Part shown: in pieces, positions 25,297 to 34,838 of the stretch | Numbering within the stretch: position 1 is the stretch's first letter | How the letters are laid out: each line of letters starts with the position of its first letter | Assembly: GCF_900103875.1 (NCBI RefSeq) | Contig: NZ_LT629705.1 | Coordinates: 758,501 to 822,500 of the forward strand | Direction: 5' to 3' | DNA length: 64,000 bases | DNA from: Pseudomonas arsenicoxydans | Lineage (GTDB): Bacteria > Pseudomonadota > Gammaproteobacteria > Pseudomonadales > Pseudomonadaceae | Made by a program: the position numbers and the translations under genes | The notes under the pieces: model-generated | Database searches by the model: none | Told to the model about the DNA's origin: nothing | The model's input: the letters and a program-made list of their open reading frames with translations, nothing else

Positions 25297-26523
25297 CTAC
25301 CGATCAGCAAACCCTTTACCCACCGCTGCCAACTCGCCGATCAAGCGAGCGGGATTCCAGTGATCGCCCTGCCGGGTCTCCAGCGCTATCAATCGCTGAT
25401 GAATATCCGTCAGTCCTTGCTGGTCCGCCCAAGCCATTGGCCCACCTTTGTCCGCCGGGAAACCATAACCGTTGAGGTATACCAGGTCGATGTCGTGGGC
25501 CGAGCCGGCAATGCCTTCTTCAAGGATCTTGGCGCCTTCATTGACCAGCGCCAGCAGACAGCGCTCCAGAATCTCCTCAGGGGTTATTTCCCGACGCTGG
25601 AACCCGAGCCTTTCGCTGACTTCCAGCACCAGCGCATCGACTTGCGGATCATGCTCAGCCTGGCGACTGCCTGGCTCGTAGTGGTAATAGCCGTCGCCGC
25701 TCTTCTGGCCAAAACGCCCCAGTTCGCAAAGACGGTTATCCACCTGAACCTCAGGTGCATCCTGCCCTTTACCCGCCAGCTCCCGCGCGCGCCATCCCAG
25801 ATCGATGCCGACGACGTCGAACATGCGAAACGGCCCCATGGCAAAACCAAAACCTTGCAGCGCCGCATCTACCTGATAAGGGTAGGCGCCTTCAAGCAGC
25901 ATCTTGCGTGCTTCAAGCACGTAGGTATGGAGCATCCGATTACCGATGAACCCCTCGCAATTGCCCGCCACCACGCTGACCTTGCCCATGCGCTTGCCCA
26001 ACTCCAGCGCCGCCTCCAGCACGGCTGGCGAAGTCTGTGCACCACGGACGATTTCCAGCAATTTCATGATGTGCGCAGGGCTGAAGAAATGCAGGCCCAG
26101 GACCTGGGGCGCACGGTGTGTAGCCGCGGCGATGGCGTCGATGTCCAGCGCCGACGTATTGCTGGCCAGGATGGCTTCGGGCTTGAGCAGGCCGTCCAGT
26201 TCACGGAAAATCTTTTGCTTGAGCTCCAGATTTTCGTAGACCGCTTCGATAACCAGGTCGACATCGCGGATCGCCGCATAATCAGCCGCCGCCGTGACCC
26301 GGGCAATGCGGGCGTCGGCTTCGGCCTGATCGATCCGTCCCTGACGCACATTGTGAGCGTAGGTATCCGCCACGGCGGTCAGCGCCTGTTCCAGCATCTG
26401 TGGATTGTTATCGACCCACTGCACGGGCACCCCGGCGTTGGCCAGGCACATCACGATGCCACGGCCCATGGTGCCCGCGCCGATCACGGCGGCGCGCTGA
26501 ATATTGAACGGTGTCTGGCTCAT
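25297..26523 (-). CDS. 3-hydroxyacyl-CoA dehydrogenase
   Basis: 408 residues from the ATG at 26521-26523; the frame is open 17 codons further without a ribosome binding site. NAD-binding motif AAVIGAGTMGRGIV near 10-23; catalytic His in GLHFFSPAHIMKLLEIV; Glu in GNCEGFIGNRM; and a second C-terminal domain (GGPMAWADQQGL). It oxidises 3-hydroxyacyl-CoA to 3-ketoacyl-CoA in beta-oxidation or aromatic degradation. It is a stand-alone dehydrogenase without the hydratase part of FadB. The thioesterase gene follows. Confidence 0.92.
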   Translation of the reverse strand: MSQTPFNIQRAAVIGAGTMGRGIVMCLANAGVPVQWVDNNPQMLEQALTAVADTYAHNVRQGRIDQAEADARIARVTAAADYAAIRDVDLVIEAVYENLELKQKIFRELDGLLKPEAILASNTSALDIDAIAAATHRAPQVLGLHFFSPAHIMKLLEIVRGAQTSPAVLEAALELGKRMGKVSVVAGNCEGFIGNRMLHTYVLEARKMLLEGAYPYQVDAALQGFGFAMGPFRMFDVVGIDLGWRARELAGKGQDAPEVQVDNRLCELGRFGQKSGDGYYHYEPGSRQAEHDPQVDALVLEVSERLGFQRREITPEEILERCLLALVNEGAKILEEGIAGSAHDIDLVYLNGYGFPADKGGPMAWADQQGLTDIHQRLIALETRQGDHWNPARLIGELAAVGKGFADR

Positions 26524-26625
26524 TGTTGTTCTCTTGTTGGCGATCCGAAGACAGCCCTCACCATAGTCAGCCACCGCGAGTTTTTGAAATTTATTCCTGT
26601 GATGAGCGACATTCAGCGGATGGAT

Positions 26626-28560
26626 CTACACCGGCAAATGCGCCTGGGCCCACCCGCGCACCTCGGCATATGGATAATTTTCCAGCGCCCCAAAACCTGG
26701 AATCGAGCGCGCCTTGAGCTTGGTAAACAGCGGCACGCTGATCCCGCACAGGAAACGCGTTACCCGTTCCGCCGACGGCACATTGCCGGTGTGCTGTTCG
26801 TGCCTGTGGATAAAATCTCCGCACAGCGCTTCAAAGTTTTTATCCACAAGCGCCGGCAACTCAGGTGGTGCTGGCAACCGCGCGACCTGACCATGACAGA
26901 CCGAACAGTGCCCACATTGCCGAGGCGCGTTGTCGTCGCCAAAGTACTCGGCCAAGCGAAAGCCCAGGCAATGATCGGTGGCGAACAAATCCAGCATGGC
27001 GTGAATCCGCGCGATCTCTGTGCGTTCGTGATGGGTGAAACAAGCATGCAGTTCAGCGCTCAGTGCCTGACTGTCGACATTTGTATCAAGCAGGCTGTAG
27101 ACCTCGGTCATCTGCTTGCTTTCCAGCTCGACCCAACCTTTCTCCTGGAAATAATCCAGTGCCTTGACCACCCGGCTTCGCTCGGCCTGGTGCTGTTCAT
27201 ACAGCGCATCGAAATTCACCGTGGCCCAGGTCCGCGCGCGACTGGAGGTCTGGATGATCGCCGCGACAAAGTCTTTGCGCTCACCCTCGAAACGGGCCAG
27301 CAAGTCCTCGGGCTCCTGTAAGTACTTGAAACGGTATTCGGCGTAATAGGCGTAACGCGGGGCAATGATCCGGCGTAGCTCAAGCTGCACCAGCAAGGTT
27401 TTAAGCGGCAGTTGCCGGATATTGCTCTGATCCCCCAGCGGCCCCAGCAGAAACTCCCATTGCCCTTCGGGCGCGGCAGCTTTCAACTCATCCAGCACGC
27501 AGCGGATTCCGTCCAGCTCAGGCGTATCACCGTAGACGAAGTTTTCCAGCACGTTGAGGCTGTCGCGGTTGGCCAATACCAGACAGTCGGACGGCAGGCC
27601 ATCACGCCCGGCGCGACCAATTTCCTGGCTGTAGTTTTCGATGGATTTGGGCAGATCGAAATGCACCACGTTGCGGATGTCGCTCTTGTCGATGCCCATG
27701 CCGAAGGCAATGGTGGCAACGATGCAATTGGACTGCCCGCCCATGAATCGCTTCTGGATGGCTTCGCGTTGCTCGTGGGGCAAGCCGGCATGATAGGCCT
27801 CGGCCTGTATGCCGTTGCGGTTCAGGTGTTCGGCGATGTGTTCGGCGGTTTTCTGCAGGGTGACGTAGACGATGCTGGGCTGGTCGGGGCGCTCGCCCAT
27901 CCATTCGACCAGACGTCGGCGCTTGTCCTGGCCGCGGACAGGCTCGACCAACAGGTTGAGGTTCGGTCGATAAAAACCGGTGGTCACCACGTCTTCCGGC
28001 GCGATGGAAAATTTGGCCTCCATGTCCGCGATCACCTTGGGCGTCGCGGTGGCCGTCAGCAGCAATGCCTGGGGAATGTTGAACTGGCGCTGATAGTCCG
28101 GAAGTTTCAGGTAGTCAGGGCGGAAGTTGTGGCCCCACTCCGAGATGCAGTGCGCCTCGTCGACGACCAGCAACGAGATCGGTACCTGCTGCAAGAAATT
28201 GCGGAAGCGCTCGTTCTTCAGGCGCTCCACGGAAATCATCAGGATCTTCAGCTCGCCGGACTTGGCTCGGGCCATCACATCGCTGGCGTCATCGCGACTC
28301 TGGGCCGAATCGATACTGCCGGCCGCAATGCCGTGGCGTTTCAGGAAGGCCAGTTGATCCTGCATCAACGCCAGCAACGGCGACACCACCAGCGTCAAAT
28401 GCGGCAGCAACAGGGCGGGCAGCTGATAGCAAAGGGATTTGCCGGAGCCTGTGGGGAAAATGGCCGCTGCCGAACGCCCGGCCAACACCGCGCTGACCGC
28501 CGCTTCCTGGCCGGGTCGAAACTGTGGATAACCGAAAACCTGTTCCAGGGTGTTGTGCAT
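26626..28560 (-). CDS. RecQ-family DNA helicase with unusual C-terminal layout
   Basis: 644 residues. The superfamily 2 helicase core (about 1-330) has Walker A PTGSGKS, DEAH in VVDEAHCISEWGHNFRPDYL, motif III TATATPKV and motif VI QEIGRAGRDG. In E. coli RecQ the four-Cys zinc motif follows the core closely; here about 170 residues intervene before the cysteines (C-x15-QCGHCSVC near 545-565), and no HRDC domain is apparent at the end. It is thus a RecQ subfamily different from the housekeeping RecQ. Role in recombination or repair is inferred from the core. Single gene on the minus strand. Confidence 0.88.
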   Translation of the reverse strand: MHNTLEQVFGYPQFRPGQEAAVSAVLAGRSAAAIFPTGSGKSLCYQLPALLLPHLTLVVSPLLALMQDQLAFLKRHGIAAGSIDSAQSRDDASDVMARAKSGELKILMISVERLKNERFRNFLQQVPISLLVVDEAHCISEWGHNFRPDYLKLPDYQRQFNIPQALLLTATATPKVIADMEAKFSIAPEDVVTTGFYRPNLNLLVEPVRGQDKRRRLVEWMGERPDQPSIVYVTLQKTAEHIAEHLNRNGIQAEAYHAGLPHEQREAIQKRFMGGQSNCIVATIAFGMGIDKSDIRNVVHFDLPKSIENYSQEIGRAGRDGLPSDCLVLANRDSLNVLENFVYGDTPELDGIRCVLDELKAAAPEGQWEFLLGPLGDQSNIRQLPLKTLLVQLELRRIIAPRYAYYAEYRFKYLQEPEDLLARFEGERKDFVAAIIQTSSRARTWATVNFDALYEQHQAERSRVVKALDYFQEKGWVELESKQMTEVYSLLDTNVDSQALSAELHACFTHHERTEIARIHAMLDLFATDHCLGFRLAEYFGDDNAPRQCGHCSVCHGQVARLPAPPELPALVDKNFEALCGDFIHRHEQHTGNVPSAERVTRFLCGISVPLFTKLKARSIPGFGALENYPYAEVRGWAQAHLPV

Positions 28561-28823
28561 AAGCTGTCACTCCGTTGACCGCTGCGAAGCCCAAAGCGTA
28601 GCCGGCAGACGCAGCGAGTCGAGAAAAGGTCGGGGACCAAAACGATACGGGATGATACAGCTTCGCCCCAATGTCCTTTGCCACAGGATGAAACAAACGA
28701 AACACTTTGTGGCTCGCGGCATCGCTCAATCTGGCGTTAAGGTCTTCTGGCACAACCACCGTCCGCGCACTTCACATCACGGCAGGACGCCTGATGAGCG
28801 CGGCATTTGAAGAAGGAACGACC

Positions 28824-28970
28824 ATGCCTCAAAAAACACTTTTTGCCCTCGCCCTGATCCTGACAACCGTGCTGTCGAGCGGCTGCAACAGGATTCCCGA
28901 AGAGCCGCCATTGCTCGCGACGTGCGACACCCTGGAGTGTTCGGCGCAACTGGCTTGGCGCACATCCTGA
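28824..28970 (+). CDS. very small lipoprotein
   Basis: 48 residues. MPQKTLFALALILTTVLSSGC is a lipoprotein signal with lipobox LSSGC; only about 27 residues remain after the lipidated Cys (NRIPEEPPLLATCDTLECSAQ...), with two further cysteines. AGAAGGAACGACC precedes the ATG. Many Pseudomonas genomes carry such tiny entericidin-like or LptM-like lipoproteins, but I do not recognise this one. It is the first gene of an accessory pocket. Confidence 0.55.
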   Translation: MPQKTLFALALILTTVLSSGCNRIPEEPPLLATCDTLECSAQLAWRTS

Positions 28971-29564
28971 CGACGGCGGGATAAGTGGCTACGGCACCCT
29001 CACAGACACCCGTCCACAACAAAAAAATCGAGGCCATACGTAGCCATTGCAAATCTGGCTCCCTCTAGGACGGCAACGAACTGCTCGACATCGCCCGACA
29101 ACGCCTGCCGAGAACCACCACCGGTTGAAGCCCCAAGGAAAAACCCCTGTGGGAGCCGGGGTGCCCCGCGATGAACGATAACGCGGTGCACCTGATAACA
29201 AACGAGAGATTTGCGGTGGGGATAAGTCCGTAGGCAACGCCCTATCAAAGCTTCGTCCCGGTCCTACAAGAGACGGGGCTTTGTCGCCTATCGCGACGTG
29301 GCGGCTCACACCTATAGTCGTGACTGTCGCTGATACATTCAGCGACTCGGGCTTGGTCACCCGAATTAGATCCACGCACGCACCCGTTGTATGCTGCCGG
29401 CGCTTTTTGCGTCAGCACGCTTTATGGCGGCTGTGTTTGGGACGTCCTCGGACGTGCCGGGTTTACGTGTGATCTCACCGGTTGACCAACCTGAACACAG
29501 TCCGCCTCCCATCGCTTGGTCACGATGGCGGCGACTCCTTCTGATGCATTTGAGATTACATAAA
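28971..29564. other. structured gene-free stretch before the 98-residue ORF
   Basis: No convincing gene. It contains a single REP-like half (TGTGGGAGCCGGGGTGCCCC, 29150-29169) and several short hairpins: GTCGC-CTATC-GCGAC (29282-29296), GTCGCTGA-TACAT-TCAGCGAC (29326-29346) and ACGTCC-TC-GGACGT (about 29440-29453). The last 180 bases could be a structured leader of the next gene. Confidence 0.4.
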
Positions 29565-29861
29565 ATGAAGACATGGAACGCTTTCACCGATCGCTACTGC
29601 CCACTCCAAACCAACCTCACCGATTCCCCGCCCCTGATCATCGACACAGAGGCCAACCCTCAGGACATCCTCGAAGCCGCCCTCCAGCGCATCCGAGCCT
29701 CCAGCGATCTCCTCAAAACCCTGCACTGCGTTTGCTTCAAACACGGCGACGTCGAAGACATCCCCCACATCACCCACGCGCTCTACCTCTTGGCCCAGGA
29801 CGGTTGCGACCTGCTGCAAGTCGCACAGCAACGCATGATCGGCTGGAAAGCACCCGCCTGA
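29565..29861 (+). CDS. small alpha-helical protein resembling the Pseudomonas DUF3077/DUF6124 group
   Basis: 98 residues from the ATG at 29565 (MKTWNAFTDRYCPLQ); the frame is open to 29391 but the upstream part is Pro/Arg/Ser-rich and looks non-coding. The pattern PLIIDTEANPQDILEAALQRIRASSDLL ... HALYLLAQDGCDLLQ is that of short Pseudomonas proteins with a conserved acidic start of helix 1 and an aliphatic helix 2. Those have no known function and often occur in many copies per genome. No ribosome binding site is evident, so expression may depend on the leader. Family resemblance is from memory and uncertain. Confidence 0.5.
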   Translation: MKTWNAFTDRYCPLQTNLTDSPPLIIDTEANPQDILEAALQRIRASSDLLKTLHCVCFKHGDVEDIPHITHALYLLAQDGCDLLQVAQQRMIGWKAPA

Positions 29862-29872
29862 CCCCAAGTGAA

Positions 29873-29980
29873 GATCGTTCCCACGCTCCGCGTGGGAATG
29901 CCTCTACGGACGCTCCGCGTTCGGCTCTTGGGACGCACAGCGTCCTGGGCTGCACTCCCTCGCGGAGCGAGGAACGATCA
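29873..29980. repeat. GATCGTTCCCACGC-type palindromic repeat
   Basis: Begins GATCGTTCCCACGCTCCGCG and ends GCGAGGAACGATCA, with internal CGCTCCGCG repeats. The same family recurs at 44247-44350 and as a half at 56767. Confidence 0.85.
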
Positions 29981-29997
29981 AACACGAGACAACTACG

Positions 29998-30210
29998 ATG
30001 AGCGAATTAACGTTCAAACAAAAACAAACTCATTACGAAAAGGTCCGTCGTTCAAATTACTTGGCCAGCCTACATCTTTCAGGATTCGACGCCTCACAGG
30101 CGGACCTCGACAGACCACTTCCTACACGAAAAGAAGCGCTCGCCAAATACCAACAAGCCATTCCGCAACAATCTGTTCCCGCTCTTCCCCCTAAGCCTGG
30201 CGGCCAATAA
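29998..30210 (+). CDS. YhfG-family protein, orphan Fic antitoxin-like
   Basis: 70 residues. The N-terminal half LTFKQKQTHYEKVRRSNYLASLHLSGF matches the YhfG pattern (KQK...R..NF.AS..L.G). In E. coli and in P. fluorescens, small proteins of this type neutralise the adjacent Fic AMP-transferase toxin. Here no fic gene follows: the next gene, 31 bases on, encodes a DUF1493 protein. It may be a leftover of a lost pair or an antitoxin for a Fic elsewhere. Confidence 0.65.
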   Translation: MSELTFKQKQTHYEKVRRSNYLASLHLSGFDASQADLDRPLPTRKEALAKYQQAIPQQSVPALPPKPGGQ

Positions 30211-30241
30211 AATCCACCCAAGCCCAACCGGACACCCCGCA

Positions 30242-30607
30242 ATGAACCTCGCCCCCAATTTCCCCGACGACCACACCATGCACCTGCTCATGCAGCTGCT
30301 ACACGAAGAACTCGGCCTGCCCGAACGCAAAACCATCAGCCTCACCACCTCGATCAATTTCGACCTGGGCTGTAACGGCGCTGATGCGCGGCATTTGATG
30401 GAAGCGCTGGAAGAACAGTTCGGAATCGACTTCGTGGACTACGACACCTATCGCTATTTTCAGCCGGAAGGGTTTGATGTGCATCTAAAGCGAAGGGCAA
30501 AGGGTCGCGGTGAAAAAATCCCGCTGACTATCGGCATGCTTTACTACGCGATCAAACTGCAACGGTGGGATACACAGCGTTTGGAAGGCATGGAGCTCAA
30601 CGCATAA
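30242..30607 (+). CDS. DUF1493-family protein
   Basis: 121 residues. LHEELGLPERKTISLTTSINFDLGCNGADARHLMEALEEQFGIDF resembles DUF1493 and, more remotely, acyl carrier proteins (DLGCNGADA at the place of the phosphopantetheine Ser, but no Ser there). Function unknown. It follows the yhfG-like gene in the same direction and may form an operon with it. Confidence 0.65.
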   Translation: MNLAPNFPDDHTMHLLMQLLHEELGLPERKTISLTTSINFDLGCNGADARHLMEALEEQFGIDFVDYDTYRYFQPEGFDVHLKRRAKGRGEKIPLTIGMLYYAIKLQRWDTQRLEGMELNA

Positions 30608-30689
30608 GTGCCATTATTCTGGTCGTTTAGCGGCAATTCAGCTGGAATATTGGCAGTTGCGCACTCGATGGTTTAAACCGAACACCCAC

Positions 30690-30719
30690 AAAAAAGCCGC
30701 CCCAAAGGGCGGCTTTTTC
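30690..30719. terminator. terminator after pckA
   Basis: AAAAAGCCGCCC / GGGCGGCTTTTT stem with a short loop, between the convergent DUF1493 gene and pckA. Confidence 0.9.
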
Positions 30720-30737
30720 ATTACATCAAACCAACAC

Positions 30738-32279
30738 TTACAACTTAGGCCCAGCAGCCTTGATCGCGTCGCTCACTTCGAACTTCTTGAAGTTCTCAAC
30801 AAACAACCCGGCCAATGCCTTGGCAGCTTCATCGTAAGCAGCCTTGTCAGCCCAGGTATTACGTGGGTTCAACAGGCCAGTCTCAACGCCCGGCACGCTC
30901 AACGGCACGTCGAGGTTGATGGTGTCGAGGTGTTCGGTTTCAGCACCGATCAACGCGCCGCTCTGGATCGCTGCAATCACGCCACGAGTGGTCGGGATGT
31001 TGAAGCGCTTGCCAACGCCGTAGCCGCCGCCGGTCCAGCCGGTGTTGACCAGGTAGACTTTGGAGCCGAAGCCGCGGATGCGCTTGATCAGCAGTTCTGC
31101 GTATTCGCCAGCTGGACGCGGGAAGAACGGTGCGCCGAAGCAGGTGGAGAAAGTCGACTTGATGCCGCTGCCGGAACCCATTTCGGTCGAGCCCACCAGT
31201 GCGGTGTAGCCGGACAGGAAGTGGTAGGCCGCTTGTTCTTCGCTGAGGATCGAGACTGGCGGCAGAACGCCGGTCAGGTCGCAGGTCAGGAAGATCACAG
31301 CGTTTGGCTCGCCACCGAGGTTTTTCTCGGAACGCTTGGCAACGTGCTCAAGCGGATAAGCCGCACGGCTGTTCTGGGTCAGGCTGACATCGGCGTAGTC
31401 GGCGTGCTTGGCTTCATCGATAACGACGTTTTCCAGGACAGCGCCGTGCTTGATGGCTTTCCAGATAACCGGCTCGTTCTTCTCGGAGAGGTCGATGCAC
31501 TTGGCATAGCAACCGCCTTCGATGTTGAACACCACGCCCTCGCCCCAGCCGTGCTCGTCGTCACCGATCAGGTAACGGCTTTCGTCGGCGGACAAGGTGG
31601 TTTTACCAGTGCCCGACAGACCGAAGAACAGGGTCACGTCGCCCGCTTCACCGATGTTGGCAGCGCAGTGCATTGGCAGCACGTCAGCCGCCGGCAGCAG
31701 GAAGTTCTGCACCGAGAACATGGCTTTCTTCATTTCACCGGCGTAGCGCATGCCGGCGATCAGCACTTTCTTCTGTGCGAAGTTGAGGATCACGCAACCA
31801 TCGGAGTTGGTGCCGTCACGCTCAGGAACGCATTCGAAGTTGGCAACGTTGAGAACTTGCCACTCATCACGGCCAGCCGGGTTGTACTTTTCCGGGTTGA
31901 TGAACAAGCAGCGACCGAACAGGTTCTGCCAGGCAGTCTGCGTGGTCATTTTCACGGCCAGGTAGTGATCAGCAGACGCACCTACATGAACGTGGGAAAC
32001 GAAATGCTCTTGCGCGTTGTTGAATGCTTCAACGCGGTCCCACAGGGCATCGAACTTGTCGGCCGGGAACTTGCGGTTGATCGGGCCCCAGGCGATGGAA
32101 GCCGAAGTGGATGGCTCGTCAACGATGAAACGATCGACTGGCGAGCGGCCGGTGCGGTGACCGGTGCGAACAACCAGCGCGCCGGTATCGGCAAGCTCGC
32201 CCTCACCGCGACTCAGAGCTTCTTTTACCAGATCATCAACACTCAGATCGGTGTACACGGCGTTATTGGCTTGCGTCAT
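30738..32279 (-). CDS. pckA: phosphoenolpyruvate carboxykinase (ATP)
   Basis: 513 residues from the ATG at 32277-32279 ([22 protein letters not shown]), preceded by GGGGAATCT; the frame is open 21 codons upstream without family similarity. PckA converts oxaloacetate and ATP to PEP in gluconeogenesis, needed when Pseudomonas grows on organic acids. Kinase-1a motif [11 protein letters not shown], metal/substrate residues in [14 protein letters not shown], and the substrate loop [13 protein letters not shown]. Single-gene unit with its own terminator. Confidence 0.96.
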   Translation of the reverse strand: MTQANNAVYTDLSVDDLVKEALSRGEGELADTGALVVRTGHRTGRSPVDRFIVDEPSTSASIAWGPINRKFPADKFDALWDRVEAFNNAQEHFVSHVHVGASADHYLAVKMTTQTAWQNLFGRCLFINPEKYNPAGRDEWQVLNVANFECVPERDGTNSDGCVILNFAQKKVLIAGMRYAGEMKKAMFSVQNFLLPAADVLPMHCAANIGEAGDVTLFFGLSGTGKTTLSADESRYLIGDDEHGWGEGVVFNIEGGCYAKCIDLSEKNEPVIWKAIKHGAVLENVVIDEAKHADYADVSLTQNSRAAYPLEHVAKRSEKNLGGEPNAVIFLTCDLTGVLPPVSILSEEQAAYHFLSGYTALVGSTEMGSGSGIKSTFSTCFGAPFFPRPAGEYAELLIKRIRGFGSKVYLVNTGWTGGGYGVGKRFNIPTTRGVIAAIQSGALIGAETEHLDTINLDVPLSVPGVETGLLNPRNTWADKAAYDEAAKALAGLFVENFKKFEVSDAIKAAGPKL

Positions 32280-32461
32280 GAGATTCCCCGTCGGCCAGTG
32301 GCCGAGTGTGCTCCAAACGTTTTGTAGTAGAAAGTCGTGCACTACTACCGCGACAAAAAGTGGGCCGGATTATGCCAGAAAAGCCCAAAAAGTGTAGGGC
32401 CCTCCGGTCAGAACGGCGTTATTCCGGCGCTAAGCAGTGAATTTACCTGCGCTGAACCGTT

Positions 32462-33364
32462 TTAGTGACGGGTATCTGACGGCGTATCAACCCCCGCACC
32501 CGAGAACAATTGGGTGATATCCGCGGCATCAAACAGGTAGCGATGATTGCAGAACTGGCAATCGATCTCGATGTGCCCGCCATGTTCGATGACCAGCGCC
32601 TGGGCATCTTCCATACCCAAGCTGACCAGGGCATTGCCCGAACGTTCGCGCGAGCAACTGCAACGAAAGCGCAATTTCTGCACATCGAACAGGCGCACCT
32701 GCTCTTCGTGGTAGAGGCGATGAAGTACGGTTTCGTTGTCCAGGCTCAGCAATTCATCGGCGGTCAGAGTGCTGGCCAGCGCGGTGATGTGCTGCCAACT
32801 GGCGGCGCGTTCTTCTTCGTCTTTCAAGCGATCGGCGGGCAGTTGCTGCAGCAACAGGCCACGAGCGCGACGGCCATCGGCGTACAACCAGAAACGCGTA
32901 CCGACCTGCTGGGACATCACGAAGTAATTAGTGAAGCACTCCGAGAGGGTTTCGCCATCCAGATCAACAATGCCTTGATAACGCTGACCCTGGATCGGAT
33001 CAACGGTGAGCGCCAAGACACCATTAGGCATCAGGTCGGCGAGGGTCGCGCCGGGGGCAATCTGGTCGGCCTCGTAACGGGCCAGGCCACGGATGTCGCG
33101 CTCGCTGGAGCACTCGATCATTAGCAGCGGAATTGGGCCATCGGAACGGGCCTGAAGAATCAGCAAGCCATCGAACTTCAATGTGCCGACCAGCAATGAG
33201 GCGGCCGCCATCAACTCGCCGAGCAGTTGCGCCACCGGCTCCGGATAGGCGTGTTTGGCGAGCACTTCGGCATAGCTGCGCTCCAGCCCGACCAGCTCGC
33301 CGCGAGTGTCGCTGTCATCGAAGATGAAGCGTTGGGTGTAGTCGGTATCCGGTAGATCGGTCAT
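32462..33364 (-). CDS. hslO: redox-regulated chaperone Hsp33
   Basis: 300 residues from the ATG at 33362-33364 ([17 protein letters not shown]); an upstream extension in the open frame is not family-like. The C-terminal zinc switch is CSC...CQFC (CxC then CxxC), which releases zinc and forms disulfides under oxidative stress to activate holdase function in the cytoplasm. Neighbours pckA and hslR match the conserved Pseudomonas order. Confidence 0.95.
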   Translation of the reverse strand: MTDLPDTDYTQRFIFDDSDTRGELVGLERSYAEVLAKHAYPEPVAQLLGELMAAASLLVGTLKFDGLLILQARSDGPIPLLMIECSSERDIRGLARYEADQIAPGATLADLMPNGVLALTVDPIQGQRYQGIVDLDGETLSECFTNYFVMSQQVGTRFWLYADGRRARGLLLQQLPADRLKDEEERAASWQHITALASTLTADELLSLDNETVLHRLYHEEQVRLFDVQKLRFRCSCSRERSGNALVSLGMEDAQALVIEHGGHIEIDCQFCNHRYLFDAADITQLFSGAGVDTPSDTRH

Positions 33365-33466
33365 AGGTCTGGGTATCTGAAGTAATGACAATAGGGTTAC
33401 AAAACATGAAACTCGCGCCTGTGCGGCGCCGTTTTGTGCGCAATGTTCAGCCATGGGAGGCATTTT

Positions 33467-34267
33467 ATGAACAATCCGGGTTTGTTCCAAGCAAGGTGGA
33501 ACCTCCGCCGGTTGGCTCTGTGCAATTTTTTGCCATTGGCGCTGCTGGCCTTCTGGTTATGGCCTACCGGCCAGATGCTGTGTGTGATTTTCGACGAGTG
33601 GCTTTTTCATCGATTGAATGCACCGCTGGCCAGTCACCCGATATGGCTACACAGTTGGGCGATTGCAAGTCTGCGCCCATTCGATACGGTGGTCGGCGTG
33701 ATTCTGCTGGCGCTGACGATCAAAGGCGACTGGGTGTTTGAAAGGGTTGAGGTGCGCCAGGCATTATTTGGCTTTCTCTCGATTCTGCTGGTGCTGCTGG
33801 TTATCCGCCTGCTGTTTTCAAATATTGCCGGGTACATGGACTGGCAGCACAACAGCCCATCGACGGTGATCAAAGGCGCCGTCCACATGAGCGACTACTT
33901 CCCGGACCTTGAGAATCGCTGGGAATTGAAGGATCGGTCGACGCAAAGCTTTCCCGGCGATCATGCTTCGGTGCTGTTGATCTGGGCGCTGTTCATGACG
34001 GTGTTCAGCCGAAACTCATGGCAAACCTTGCTGATTTGGTCCTTGACGCTGTTGTTCATGATGCCGCGACTGGTGGCCGGCGCCAATTGGGGCCAGGACG
34101 ATTACATCGGCGGTCTTCTGTTGGCGGTGTGTGCGCTGGGCTGGGGTTACTACACGCCGTTTGCGTATCACGCTACGGCGTTTTTCCTGAGGGTGACTGC
34201 GCCGTTATTCGGGTTGTTGGAGAAGTTGCCGGTGGTGTCGCGGATGAGTGTGGTGCGTGGAGCCTGA
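33467..34267 (+). CDS. PAP2-superfamily membrane protein with altered active-site motifs
   Basis: 266 residues from the ATG at 33467 (GGGAGGCATTTT upstream). About six membrane segments. Phosphatase-like motifs are present but modified: [10 protein letters not shown] in place of PSGH, and [13 protein letters not shown] where SRxxxxxHxxxD is usual, so the nucleophilic His position reads Asn. KDRSTQ precedes. It may be a lipid phosphate phosphatase with different chemistry or a non-catalytic member; related Pseudomonas proteins are annotated PAP2 family. Divergent from hslO. Confidence 0.7.
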   Translation: MNNPGLFQARWNLRRLALCNFLPLALLAFWLWPTGQMLCVIFDEWLFHRLNAPLASHPIWLHSWAIASLRPFDTVVGVILLALTIKGDWVFERVEVRQALFGFLSILLVLLVIRLLFSNIAGYMDWQHNSPSTVIKGAVHMSDYFPDLENRWELKDRSTQSFPGDHASVLLIWALFMTVFSRNSWQTLLIWSLTLLFMMPRLVAGANWGQDDYIGGLLLAVCALGWGYYTPFAYHATAFFLRVTAPLFGLLEKLPVVSRMSVVRGA

Positions 34268-34314
34268 TCGAGCCTGCTCCCGAAAGCGCCAGCCCGAGCG
34301 ACGTAGAAGCCGCC

Positions 34315-34722
34315 TCACTCGTCGTTGCTGCTGCCACGAAACTTGAACAAATCCCGTCGCTGTTTCTTGCTTGGCTTGCCATCCGTGCTCACGCCCAGCG
34401 CGCCAGCCTTGCGCATGGCCGCAGCGGCTTCGCGCTTGGCAATGCTGGCTTCGGTTTCCGCGTACAAGGTCTGAGCCTCCGGCGCACCGCGACGCACTAT
34501 CGACAACGCCTGAACCACTACTGTACGTTCCTCGAACCCGGCACGAATCTGAAACTCGTCGCCGATCCGCGGCTCCTTGCCCGGTTTGCAGCGCTCGCCC
34601 CGGCAATGCACCTTGCCGCTTTCAATCGCCGCCTTGGCCAAAGCACGTGTTTTATAAAAACGCGCGGCCCACAGCCACTTATCGAGACGGACCTTGTCGT
34701 CCTCTTCCTGTTTTTGTCCCAC
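34315..34722 (-). CDS. hslR: ribosome-associated heat shock protein Hsp15 (S4 RNA-binding domain)
   Basis: 135 residues from the GTG at 34720-34722, which has AGGAATTCCA upstream; the longer frame to 34827 has no start signal. S4 domain at about 10-75 (VRLDKWLWAARFYKTRALAKAAIESGKV) and a basic tail (SKKQRRDLFKF). Hsp15 binds 50S subunits carrying nascent chains released from stalled translation and helps recycle them. Location next to hslO is conserved in Pseudomonas and enterics. Confidence 0.92.
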   Translation of the reverse strand: MGQKQEEDDKVRLDKWLWAARFYKTRALAKAAIESGKVHCRGERCKPGKEPRIGDEFQIRAGFEERTVVVQALSIVRRGAPEAQTLYAETEASIAKREAAAAMRKAGALGVSTDGKPSKKQRRDLFKFRGSSNDE

Positions 34723-34838
34723 TGGAATTCCTCGCTCGGTGAATAGTCGGAACTGTACTACCGTTTCTGTCGGGCGCAAGAACCCGGCAACCCCAGATAG
34801 AATGTGATCTTGGCCGGCTCCCGGCATGGAGTGATCGA

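Noticed and set aside
29391..29564. 58-codon N-terminal extension of the 98-residue ORF
   Set aside because: Pro/Arg/Ser-rich and full of hairpins; the resemblance to the small-protein family begins only at the ATG 29565.
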